In this document: piece by piece, positions 1 through 11,800 of the stretch
Numbering within the stretch: position 1 is the stretch's first letter
Layout: the number at the start of each line of letters is the position of its first letter
Source: Phytoseiulus persimilis
Taxonomy: Eukaryota; Arthropoda; Arachnida; Mesostigmata; Phytoseiidae
Length of the DNA: 64,000 bases
Direction: 5' to 3'
NCBI GenBank assembly: GCA_037576195.1
Contig: CM075101.1
Span: 46,562,001 to 46,626,000 of the forward strand
Notes under the pieces: model-generated
Seen by the model: only the letters and a program-made list of their open reading frames with translations
Database searches by the model: none
Told to the model about the DNA's origin: nothing
Translations under genes and position numbers: made by a program

Positions 1-1954
1 CGCGCGTACGAACCCTGCTACGGACTACGACTGCTGGCTCGCACCAACGTAATTACGAATCACAGGCAGCGAAACTTTTGGTGGAAAGTGGACAGCAGCG
101 GCCTGCGGACCAGAGAATGATGGCCCGGAGTTACAGTCCCAGAAGTCTTCCCATTGACAGCAATAAAACTTTCGGGCGCGTCGCTTGCCCTCTAGAATTA
201 TTTCTGACGGGCTGCGAAACAAGCTTTCCGTCGACTTTTTCGCGCGAATTTCGGGGGAACGACCTCGGATCTCAAGTTCCAACAAGGTCAACATGATCGG
301 TCCCCAGACAGTCGTGATCAGCGACACGTTGGAAGTTTTTGTGCACGACGCTGGTCCATTCTTCTGCTTTTCCGCGAATTTCAGCCCTCTCATGCACCGT
401 TCCAAACTCTGCCACGGTTTTCCGAACGAGAGACGCAAGGTGGAAAATGCGGCAGTCGGGGAAACAGTGATTCTATGTCATGCCGCTGGAAAATAGATTC
501 AAACGCCCGATTCGGAGTTAATCCCGTTCGAAACCAGACCATGAAGAACCGACTGTGAGCAAATACCTGGGAATTCACTCAAAGTCATGGGCGACTCTTC
601 AATCAATGGCGGAAGTCGTTCTTTCGGCTCTTGGAAGGGAAACGGGAACGCACGATGGAGAAATCAACAGACAACGTAACACGAACCCCTCGCGGTAGGG
701 TCCGGCCACGCCGTCAAACTCCGTTGTCGTAACTCGTAGAAGGCTCTCTTCGGTACAACCGCTCTCGTTCGCTTGCGCACTCGTTCATTAGCCGGGTCAT
801 AGATGATGAAATCGTGGAATCACAAATCATGTCCCTAGCCCTGGAAGCGGCGGCGGCAGCAGACCCATGTGCGGTCGCAGCTGGAAAACTTGCCGAGCTC
901 AGCGCCGAGCGATCGCAGACTTGTTTGACTCGGCCACATCGGTTTGCAATTCCAGATTGCAATATCCGGCTGCTCTCGCGAAATCGCCACGGGCGACGCG
1001 AGCGAGCGGTGGCGAGATTTGAAAGCTCTCTGTCCCATCTTTGGAGAATGTAGCCCACATGTCCCAACGACTTCGTTCGAGAGAGATTGTTCCCACGTTT
1101 GATGATCCGGAAATCCTCTCAGAGCCGACTCCAGGGCTCCGATACGTTACTCATCGACGGACAAGCATCGAGGAATGAAACAAAGCCTCTCATACGGAGA
1201 CTCCGATGCTCGCGAGTTTTCAGACTTCGTCCAATATTGAATTGAATCCTGACGACGATAGGGCGGATGAATGCGCGGGAGTCCGGGAACGAGAGGCGTG
1301 ATCTGATCCCGCCGCCCCCGGAGATCCCATTTGAATATTCAAAGCCTTTTCCGATTCTCCGTCCACTCTGGCCTCTTGAAAGCGAATCAAGCCCGCTTCG
1401 CGATCTACGGCCCCGATCGAACCAAGTAGCGGATTCCGGTAGCTAACGATTCCTGGCTCATTCACCCAGATCCGAGGCCTGATTTTCGCCAAGCTCATCG
1501 GAATCTGTGAACGTGGGCATCAGAGTCTAGGATCCAAACAAAATCCGAACCAAAGAGATCCTCTGGTAGTTTGCCAGACAGGCGCCTGACTGTTCTGTAC
1601 TGTCTCTTCTGAGACTGGATATCATGCGTTCATTTTTTTCTCTCTCTCGATTCTTCCTGTCGGTCGATCGGTCGGTTACCATCCTGGGTTCCTAAAAAGC
1701 TGGCGAGGTCTGGCCCATCACGAGACCTTGGCAGCTAGGCTGAACGCGGCTGGTGGGCATGAACGATCATTTCCAGCATGCATGTGGAACGAGTACCGAG
1801 CGAGAAATTCCATAAAAACTAGCATCACAGCGGGACGAAACACACAGAACCGCGTTCGGCGAACCGAACGCAAAAACCTCAGTTTTGGACTCGGGCCCTG
1901 TCGAACAATGGAGACGCTTGTGCAAACCTCCGGTGAAGCGAACTCAGAACTCAC
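1..1954. other. PACS intron / unassigned left edge
   Basis: This stretch follows the last visible PACS donor site (GT on the minus strand at 1953-1954) and should be intron leading to downstream PACS exons outside the window. Open frames of 70-140 codons exist on both strands. None resembles the middle or C-terminal part of PACS, and none is flanked by convincing splice sites. I see no other gene here. Confidence 0.5.
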
Positions 1955-4900
1955 CGTCAGGGTTTGGTGGCACCAGTGTCAGACTCGAGAAGAACGGCCG
2001 CAGAGACGGCTTCGGAGTTGACGTTATTGAGAGATCGTCGTTTTCTTCCGGGCCCGCGGAAAGGTCGGATAAGTTGGACAGTTCATCGAACAGGAGATCT
2101 TCCAAACGACGTCGGTCCTCGGCGGCGACGTCGCAGGCCGACTGCTCGCCGTCGGAAACTTCCGCATCATCTGCCACTCGGAACTTTTTCAGAAGGGCGA
2201 TAAACTTCTGCTTGATATTTCGCTGGTTGGCACCTCCGCCAGTCGGCTGCTCCTCCGTGTTTGGCGATAGAATCGTCTTCAGCGAGCCTGCGAAAAAAAT
2301 GAGTTGTCAACCAAACCTCGTCGTCGAGTAGGTGACGGATGTTCGGAAACAACCGAGCAACACCCGTTGTCAGCTGAAACAGGATTCGTAAACTACTTGA
2401 CAACAACGAAAACAACGACAATGTCGACGGTGGCGGCTACCAGAGGGACGACATCGACTTGCTTGTCGCCAGCGAACGAAACTGAAGATTGGAGGCATGG
2501 CAACCACGAATGAGAATCAGCAGCGGTTTCGAGGTTCGCCTCGAAGAATTCCGGAGACGAGAATCATCCAGTTTGCGACCAAACACATACGAACAGATCG
2601 TGTGGAACGCACGTTTCGCGACACTGATGACTTATTTCGCAGCACATCGTCGATGTGGGCGATAAAACCAATATTCCTCCGATCTCCTCCGGTATTTTTC
2701 CGAATCAGTGGAAACAGCGACACGGAAATTCGAGATCAAGTTGAATGCCAAGTAGTCGAATGGAATACGAGACCAACAATAACTTCAGCAGCTCGATAAC
2801 GGGTGCTGACAGCAAAGATGTCGGAATGACAACATTGGCTCTCAAGCATTCAATCTAACTGCGGGAGAAGGAACGCTTCAATGACGAGAAATTCCACTCG
2901 AGTGAATTCCGAAACTCCTCAGCGACTGCATGCTACTGCTTCGCAAGGAGTGTGACTGTTTCGGAAACAGTCCTCGAGCTGTCAGCTGGCTCTGGACGGA
3001 GCCCGCAGGTGACTGGAGGATCAGCCCGGCTGCTTCGTTTCCCACTTCACTTGCCCCGCACCGCCCACAAGCTCGATGTCGTTCGCCGCCTGCCCACTCG
3101 TTTCGTGCGTTTCGGTCGCCGTGTGCTTCAACGCTCATGAGTAATGAGAGAAATCCCCGCTTCGGCTAAGGTGAAGTGCTATGCCACGAGTACTTACCTC
3201 GTCTGTTAGTTTTCCGGAGACTCCTTCGCCGTCGATTCTCCTCGACGTCCGAAACTTCACTGCTGTCCTCGGAGTCGTCGTCGGAGAACCTTTCAGTGAT
3301 GGACATGTTTTTGCCGCTTTCCTCGACCGGTTGAGTGCTCAGACTTCCCATCGTGAGCACCGCGATGGGAGATCGCTTCTCTTTATCAGGATTATCGCTG
3401 GGTTCGTACAAGTGTAGCTCCTTGTCAACCGGGCCCTGAAGGACCTGTGGGGACCAAGCGCAGACGATGAGCACGGTGCGGCTGAGCGGAATCACGTCCG
3501 AAAAGTCCGCGTAAATGGTACTCGCGAGGCTGGGGAACCGAGTGCGTTTCTCAAATTACTCGGGCTCGCCCTCCCTTCTCCCTTTCCCTCTCCGTCTCCC
3601 GGCTGACCACCACTGGCGACACAGAGAAGGCCGTCATCGCACCTACACGCTCACGGAGTTTGGTCTCACGTGAGCTCCGCTGTATCTGTCCGTTCGTTAG
3701 TCAGTCGGTTAGTTAGTTGGCTGGTGTTTCGCTCGGTTGTCTGTGCTTTCGTCCGTCGGCAGAGAGCCGAGAATCCAGCGGCGCCAGTCCCGGTGTTTAG
3801 ACATGCGACTCCTCTTCGGGCTCAGGATCGCGATGAGCAGACGTACACCGGTCACGGTCGACGACAGTCAACGCGCATTCCGAACTTCGCTCACAGAACT
3901 CCACGGATCGAAGCACAGCACTAGAACAGTGCAGATTTAGGCGTCGGTGAGCGGTTGCGAGGCTCCGTGCGAATCCGTATGGATCACTACGTGTAATCCA
4001 TCACTCCGACGTCGAGTTCGGCGCCGTCGGTTATTGAGGCTTGTTGTGGATCGGGGCTCGATAATGCCTCGTGATGACTTATGAAGGTCGGACTCGACGA
4101 AACTCGCGATTCCATTACTTACTACTAGTGATAATAAAGTATCTCAAATGACAGTTCTCGTTTGGCCCCGAGCGAATACCTATGGGAGCTCAGCGGAATC
4201 AACCTAGACACGTGACAGTTTGGAAAATAGAGTTTCAGAATAGCATGCTGTTCTGACATCTGCTTCTACTCTGGCCCGGATCGGAGTGAAAGAATACTGT
4301 GGAATCAAATCTCTACTCCGGTCAGCGAAAAGCTCGAACAGGACTGTTTGAAATGGAAAATAGCTCCCAATGGAATTGGAGGATGGTCTTCGATGTTGTG
4401 TCACGCGTGGAGAAATACGCCGCTGGCTGGCTCTTCGGAGTTTTCTCGAAAATCTCCTCCGATTCCGGATCAGTTTTCCGGAGGATTTCGATTGAAAACC
4501 GCGCTCCGGGCCCCCGTCACGGCGTGCTCTCAACGTCGTCGCCTCATTGACAGGATGTCCGCTGGCCGGCATTCTTACTTCGCGTTGCTGCAACCAATCC
4601 TGCCTACAATCTCAGCCAACAGTCCGGCGAGAGCAAGAAAGCAATTCAATCAATCCCCGAGAGTCTGAGCATCTACACTCGGCGAAGCGATGAGAAACTC
4701 CGCTGCCGGTTTCACTAGTTTGCGCCGTAGCTTGCGATAGATAAGAAGCGGAAGGTTTTTCGCCCTGCGAGTAATTTATGCAGGTTTCAACAAGGCCACG
4801 GCTGAGCAATGTCGGCCGGATGAATAATCTCGATTCTCAGACACGCATTCCTCCCTTTTTTCCCGTTTCTTCTCAGAGCTGCCGCACTTCCTCTCTTGCT

Positions 4901-7900
4901 CTCTCCCTCTCTTGCGGGAAAGAAACAGCTTCCTTCTAGTACTTCCGGACTGCGAGCCCCCACGGACCCCGAACCCTTCTTTATTCTCCTTCGTCATGGG
5001 ATGAGGAGAACGGACGTTACCCATTGAAATACTTTCCAGACGATCGCGAATCGGGGAATAAAATGAAGCCCGCGTGGACGAATCGGGATGATCTTTCATG
5101 GAAACGTCTTCGGATTAAGTGGACAAACAGCAGCAGTCCGACTACGGCATTGACTGCTGAATTCGGGCGCGGACTCTCTTGGTTTCGGTGTGCTAGAGGG
5201 GCACGCAGGAGAAGAGTGTGCGATTGCGCCAAACGAATGGAAGCGATACTTCCCATAAAAAAAAGAACTTGAGAAAGAGGGCAAACCGAGAAGGAAGACG
5301 AGTTTGACGACCGAATGTCACTCTGGAATTCGTTATGCACACAACTCACCTCGCACATGTTGAGAGAATTTTGCGCAAGGGTTTTGTAGCCTAGCATGGT
5401 ACGATTTTTGTACTTTTTCTTGCGTTGGATCATGACCACCAGTTGGTTGCCGCCACGCTTGATGAAATGAGGATATTGCAGAGAAAACTGTAGGTCCAGC
5501 TCGCAGTCGAAGATCTGAAATGCGTAGCAAGGGAAGAACGTCAGCGAAGTTTACTCTCTCAGTCTCGGTACACTCTCCAGTCGTCGTGGAAAATGTTCCG
5601 GAACTTCTGTGTCGAGTTCACGTGATCGGGGATCATGACTAGGGCTGGAAGAAAATCGCGGAAATCACGGGAATCGCGGAAACCGCCATTTTCTGCCTTT
5701 TCGCGATTCATGTCGTTTCCGGCTTTCACCGCGATAACCGAGGACGTTCGAATCTTTGCGTCCGTCTCCGAGCATATTCCCGGGTGCGACGAAGTAGACT
5801 TGGCGGAGGCGGAGCTCAGTATGTTTTTGAGCTCGGTCAAGGACTTCAATTGCTTCAGTCACCCCGCGGACTTTTGGCTTGCCTCAGCCCAACGCTTCAT
5901 GAAACTTTCTCGAATAGCGCTAATTTGCCGCAGCGTTCCAGACGGAAAAAATGCCGCGGAGCGGTCTCTCAGCATGTACTCGGAAGTATCGAGAAACGAC
6001 AGCCATTGCATCGCTGGGCCAGATCACGTCGTCTATAACATGCTTCACCCGAACGCCGCTATGCTCTGGACCTTGGATACAAATCAAGCTCAACGCAAAT
6101 GCACATTATAATATTCCAAGTAAAATCCGTTCTCATTGTCTGGGGTTGACGAATTCCCGGGTTGTGATGGGACCTCTCTGGTATTGCAAGGTGCTCATGT
6201 TGTGCTCAAATGGAGAAAATAGTGTGTTTCCGCATCGTTGCACCATGTACTCAGTTTTGCTCAAGTATGCAGCGGAACTCACACGACCTCATCACTCTTC
6301 ACGATTCTCGAGCGATTCACTCAGCTTCCGCGATTTTCCGATCCGTTTCCGCGACTCGCCCGCGATATTCGCGTTCTTTGACCGCGACCGATTTGCAGCC
6401 CCAATCATGGCTTCTCGGCGCCTTCAGCATGGCGCCCCGCAAACCGCCTCGTGGATTCCTCCTCTGCCCAGAGTTGTTTTCGGAATCGCCGCTGCAAGCG
6501 GCCGAAAATTGGGGAGTGTAAAAGCATTCCGTGTGACAGGAAGGAGGTAGCAGGTTTGACATCATTAGTGTATGTCTAATGATGCAATTAAGCTCGTTGC
6601 GCAATGGCCTTCGGCGCAAGGTTAGAGATGCCAGGTTTTCGTTCAGAATCGGAACGACAGACTCACATCCCAGACCTGCTCGGTCCGCAGCCTGGGCGCC
6701 GGTTGTCTGTTCATGTCACCGCGTCTGCTAGAGTCAGTGTATGCACTAATGCTCGAGTGCGACTGACAGCGTTCTAGAGGGAGGACCTCTGGCAAGGTAA
6801 CACGACCAACCGGTTCATACATGGCATCCGGCCAAGCATGCGTCGAGACGTGGCGATTCGGGTTTGAATCTCGACGCTTACCATCAATGAGCCGCGTGTC
6901 CCAACCAGGGGAGATCGAAGATACTTTGTCTGATACTTCGCGCCGTCGTGATTTCCGAGGGTTTTGCAACGAAACGGGCAAGGCTCGATAATCTCAGCAT
7001 CCAGGAAAACGGGTCGGCCTTCATAATTTGCAAACGCTCACGTCAGAAGTCTCTCTCACAACGCGCCCGAGCTAGTGGCCCCGGAACGGTTTCCACCATC
7101 CTGACTCCGGAGTTGGCGCAACAATGCTTCCTGTCCGTGGGGATGCGAACACAAAAGAAAGCGGAGAGAGATATAATTTATCTCAAAACTGTATGGTACA
7201 CCATAAATTCCTCGACCCAAAAAGCTCTAGTTTCATTGGCTTTCTAGTCGGAGGCCCTCAGCCGTCCGAGCTCCTGGAATTTTCCGGAAATGAAAGAACT
7301 CTGTCTCCTTTCACTACGAAGACCGTTCTGAGATATTGCTTGACATCTCCGGCAGAACTCAGAGAACAACATATGTTGTCGCGGCGATCGTCGTCCGCAC
7401 CGTCCACGAGATCGAACGTTGCCAATCGTCGGCCAGTTGTTCCGATTGTGGTCAGGAGCGGGAGGCTTGACAGTGTTGGGGACATTGCCAAGCTGGCGTT
7501 GAACGATTAGGTAGAAACAAGCGGCCCAAATTCACGGTAGTTCGCGATCACGAAACAATATGACTTTGATAAGAACAGTGATTTTGTTGCGATACGCATC
7601 TCGAGAGCCCCCTTGAAACATCACACGATTGGGCACCGTGTCGAGCGGAACCGATCACGTACTCGTGAAGCGTATCGGCAATGCATTATCGACCGACGAG
7701 TACATCATCAGTATCGGTTAGCAGAATCGAGCACGGTACCCGATTGAGCAAAACCCTAAAGTTCAACACAACGCTTCTCCATCCGACTTGAATGTCCCGC
7801 TGTGTTAACAACGAGGGCCCTCGGCTCTTCTCCGAGCGCTGGGCCCGTGACGGACCTCCTCCCCCTCGCATGTCTGCCGGGAGCCGGAACCGCACTGAGG

Positions 7901-8876
7901 CTTCGTCGAAACTGCACGATTCTCTTGATTCTGTTTACTCTCAGCTCAGGGTCTCTCGCTCGGAAATCCCATTTGAAGTAGGGCTTCCAGGAATAGCCAC
8001 CGTGTGCGCACCAGAGAACCGAAGAGCGGCATTCAGAACACAGTTCACCTAAAATTCTGCGTCGATCGTCCCCGAAATCGAGTTGCGGCAGGGAGCGAGG
8101 AAAAACAGATTCTCCAGTGAAAGTGCTCAAGATGATTCATCCGGGTCGACGTTTTTGCGCAGCAGTGCCCGAAGCTAAAACGGTGTCTGACGACGGCGAG
8201 ATCGCCATCGCCAGTTTCATTCGATTTGAGCTCCCTCAATCACTGTTACGCGAAGCCTCTCAGGAAGGAGGAAGAGTTTCGTTTGTTGTGAGGTCGACCT
8301 ACGCTGCGCACTCCGTTACGGAAACAACCGTCCGACGTTCGGCAGGAGAGGACGGGAGAATAGCACACGCGCAAAAACCGCGCTGAGCGTCGTCAGTTTT
8401 CGTTGTCAGTGACAGCGGCCGCTGATGACTCAACACAGTCGACGCATTCGCACGAATATCGCAGCCGATGAATGAATTCACCAAGGCCACCGCAAATCGG
8501 ACGCGCAGATATTTGTTCGAAGAATGAATTTCTTTCCATGTAACAATCAATGTCAAATGCAGGGGCAATTTCCTGCAGCCTGCTTCGGTCAATCGGGCGT
8601 GGTAAAAATCGAGTTTGGAAATTAGATGGAAACCGGAACAGAAACAAGGAGCTCCGCGGCGTAGACGAACGCCATCGACCGACCGGCGTACGAGTCGGCA
8701 AGCACGTACGTACCTTGTGAGGATCCTCGGGATAGTTTGCCGGCAGATACGGAATGTCAGAGGAGCGTGTGGGGGCCCTCTTCGACGACTGCATCTTCAC
8801 AGCGATTGTGAACGAGGAAACATCGCCCTCCAGAGGCCGATACAAACGAACTCGAGTCAGACTCAAGTTGCATAGC
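1955..8876 (-). CDS. PACS: PACS-family (phosphofurin acidic cluster sorting) protein, partial: four internal exons
   Basis: PACS proteins are cytosolic adaptors that bind acidic clusters on membrane cargo and link them to AP/GGA/COPI coats. Minus-strand exons in order are 8714-8876, 5350-5514, 3198-3444 and 1955-2287. All have AG/GT borders and matching phases, giving 302 continuous residues. The first exon carries the conserved [11 protein letters not shown] segment. The second carries [13 protein letters not shown] and [14 protein letters not shown], hallmarks of the furin-binding region. The third is acidic and serine-rich ([14 protein letters not shown]), like the vertebrate regulatory acidic stretch. 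The fourth has [13 protein letters not shown] followed by [11 protein letters not shown], matching the PACS linker. Introns (0.9-3.2 kb) are much longer than in the neighbouring gene block. The N-terminal LFATWEVD exon was not located, and the middle and C-terminal domains lie off the left edge. Family assignment is firm; PACS1 versus PACS2 is not meaningful outside vertebrates. Confidence 0.93.
6796..6882 (+). repeat. tRNA-like sequence, possible tRNA-derived SINE head or tRNA pseudogene
   Basis: A GGTTTGAATCT match to the RNA polymerase III B box sits in a foldable T arm (tcggg-tttgaat-ctcga). It is followed by CGCTTACC, which pairs imperfectly with GGTAACA at 6796. A weak A-box-like CGACCAACCGG lies at the right distance upstream. 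The anticodon and D arms do not fold cleanly, so a functional tRNA is unlikely. It lies inside a PACS intron. No tail or flanking target duplication was recognised. Confidence 0.3.
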
Positions 8877-11800
8877 CTGAAAGGAGACAATTCACTTCGG
8901 AAGCAGCTCAAAACTTTCGTTCTTCGTCGTCGGTCCCCGCGCGGTCCCATCCAGATCGCGGCGGAAACCCATCTGATACTAAAACCATGGAGTTCTCCCG
9001 ACGGTAATCATCAGCTCCCGATTGAGACGATGGCATTGCCTCGGAAGGGCCTGGAGTGACAGGCCAGCGAAATCCCGACGCCCCCGACTCGACATACAGC
9101 GTTGAAGGACACAAAGTTCCAGTGATGTCATCTTTTCCCAGCTGACTTCGAATGGCAACTTCTGATTGGTCAAACGGCCTCACGGAGCTTAATTATCTTC
9201 CGACGAGCTGAGCTCGCCCCACGAGGTGGGCAGAGTCGCCGAGACCATGCGACATGTGGCGAGCTGGCTCAACTTGAGAACGAAGTTGGCTATCATCGGA
9301 ATGCGGTTGGCACACTCGAACTTCTGCTTGACACAGATGAGAGACCGTCCATTTGTGAATGTGACAAAGCCACCGGGAGCGTGTTGTGATCCTCCATCAG
9401 AATGAAACTTCTGAACTTCAATCCAGAATATCCAATGCAGCTCTTTTGGTCCGCTTCCGAAACAAAGGCCAATTCTGCGGAGCGAGTGAGACGGGAAGTG
9501 TATTCACGAGAGTTCTCATCGAGAACTAAGTTCATCTGCAGCAGGGATGTGCCCGGGAACAGCGACGCTACGGAGCCGCGAACTGCGAGAAACTTCGGAT
9601 CGAAATCCGAATGAAAACCCCAGGGACGGGAAACGATCGATTTGTAGGAAACCTCGTCCCGGGCAACGTCTGTGGAACACAGCTCGCCGACGGTGATCGT
9701 AAAGATCATCATCTCCTGATAGCATGAATATCGTTCTGCATTCTCCCTTTGGATCCTCACGCGCGGACGCGCAGTTGTCAATGGAGCGGAGAGGAGCGCA
9801 TAAATTTGTTTGGTTACATTCCGCGCTTCTCGAGCGCTTGTAATTTGTGCTCGTCGCTTCGCCCCATCGGAACGCGGCGGCGGAACGAGCCAGTGGATCA
9901 GGGAGACATCGGGACGAAAAAAAACGTATCCAAACACTCCAAACAATGAACTTTGTCGATTCAACGCCGGCCAGAGAGCCTTCCAGGCCGTCTGCTGCCG
10001 GCCGGCGCCTCCATAAACATTGTGATGTCAATCCATCGGGTTTCCCGAAGCCGTTCCGGCCATCAATCGCTCTGCGCGTCGTTTCCAACCGCGTCTGTTT
10101 GCCCTGTGAATCCATCTGAGAATCGCTGACAATCTGAGGCATCTGGCATTACGGTGGGGTCAGACGAACGGAGATAGAAGTGAAATTCCACATCGGTATG
10201 GCGGGGATTTTCCCACAAAGCTTTCTCTGTCATCTCCAAGGTTCGGGTGCGTTTGTTTGACTGTCGGGAGCGTGCGCTCGAGCCTCAAAAGAGGCCTCTC
10301 CGTCGAGTGAGTGGCGCGCAGTCAGCTGATCAGATCGGTGACTCAGCTTCCGAATGCCAATAATATGTAAGAACACTGTGTTACTCATCCACAGCAAAAG
10401 CAAAAACTGGCTCAGAGAAATTCCTCAAGTGTCTGACAGACGGCGTTCATGTGCAAGCTAACCTGGAGGAGGACTGTTGCCGATAGGGATGTAGTGGTTT
10501 TTCAGTATGATTTATGAACACGGAGCTGGCATCGTGTATGAGCCCCATTCCGGCGCCGTGGTTTCGTGATCCCTCCCGTTGTTTATGTTGGGAGAGCCGA
10601 AAACCCTTCCGGACTCCGCGCTGGGTCCATTCTCACGTGTGAATGTTCCCCTCGCGATCTGTCTACGGGCTCGGGCGATCAGCTCCGATGTCTGTCTGGG
10701 AAATCAACACACAGAACTTCGAGCGAGGAAGAGTTCCTCGGTCTGGGGCAAGCCTCGCTGCGCTTGTCGAACACCGAACGGATACCATCCAGAATAGATA
10801 ATCTATCACGCTTTCGTGCATCTGACAAGAAAATAGGAAGCATTTACTGGGAGTTCAACGTTTCCTTCCCGAACGCGCGCTTTAGTCCCCGGCTGTGGCA
10901 GCCCGTAGACCCGGGAGGCTCTAACGCACGGCGGCCTTGAAACCGAAACTGCCACCGAAAGTATGGGTCCAGGAGCCTCAGAAAATAGGGGAGGTCGACG
11001 GGCGTAGCAGGAGCAAGGGGCGGGCCCGCAACCCCCAGTGAATTGGCTTCTACGCAGAGCAGGAGCGCGGCGTCTCGGTCTAATCCGGAAACTCCCTCTC
11101 GGTGTGTCGGCCTGAGAGTCATGCCTGAGTACGATCCTACTTCGAGACCCACCAGAAACTTCCTCAACTCGAGAAGTTCCGAAGCCTCTCAGAACTTTGT
11201 ATTCACGAGACAAACAACTCGGCCAACTTTGTGATGGACCGAGTCGTATTATGTCCGCTTCAGAGGACTTGAGTGCGCACGGATGCGAAGCAATCCGTGT
11301 TCGGACGAACTTGGCACGCGGGAATTTCGCGAGGCTCTGGTCGTCAGAGCCCGGAAGAGAGCTCGGATTCAATCGGGACCGACCACCCCGGTCGGAGGAA
11401 AGCTTCAATCCGAGTCGGACGACTCACGACGATTGTTGAGCGATATGCTGCACCCCAACATTTTCGAATCAGTGATAAAGTCGGTGATAACCATCATGAG
11501 TTTCCCCATTCCTGATCACCATCGCCACGCTATCTAGCGAACGACTAGTTGAAGCTCGAGCCCCGACGAGCATTCTACGCGATTCGGCAGAGTTGGGCAA
11601 CGCCGATCTCGAGAAGCTTTCGAATCCAAACTCCACTGACATCATTTATGGAACTTTCGATGACGAAGGTGTCCGGCGCACGCTCCATCGATTCGTGCAC
11701 GACTTCGGAGAGTTCTAAATTCATCGTCGACGTCCCGGAATGGTCGTGTTTGCAACCAGAATTTGAAACTTTGATACTATTTTGAGCAGAGATCCAGCTC

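Noticed and set aside
9197..9505. Minus-strand frame of about 100 codons without ATG, containing FVTFTNGRSLICVKQKFEC
   Set aside because: Protein-like to the eye, but overlapped by other long frames on the same strand, with no splice sites of the right phase and no family match.
9293..11408. Long minus-strand open frames (up to 223 codons) upstream of PACS
   Set aside because: They overlap in several frames, have no recognisable domain, and are expected by chance in sequence of balanced base composition with few stops.
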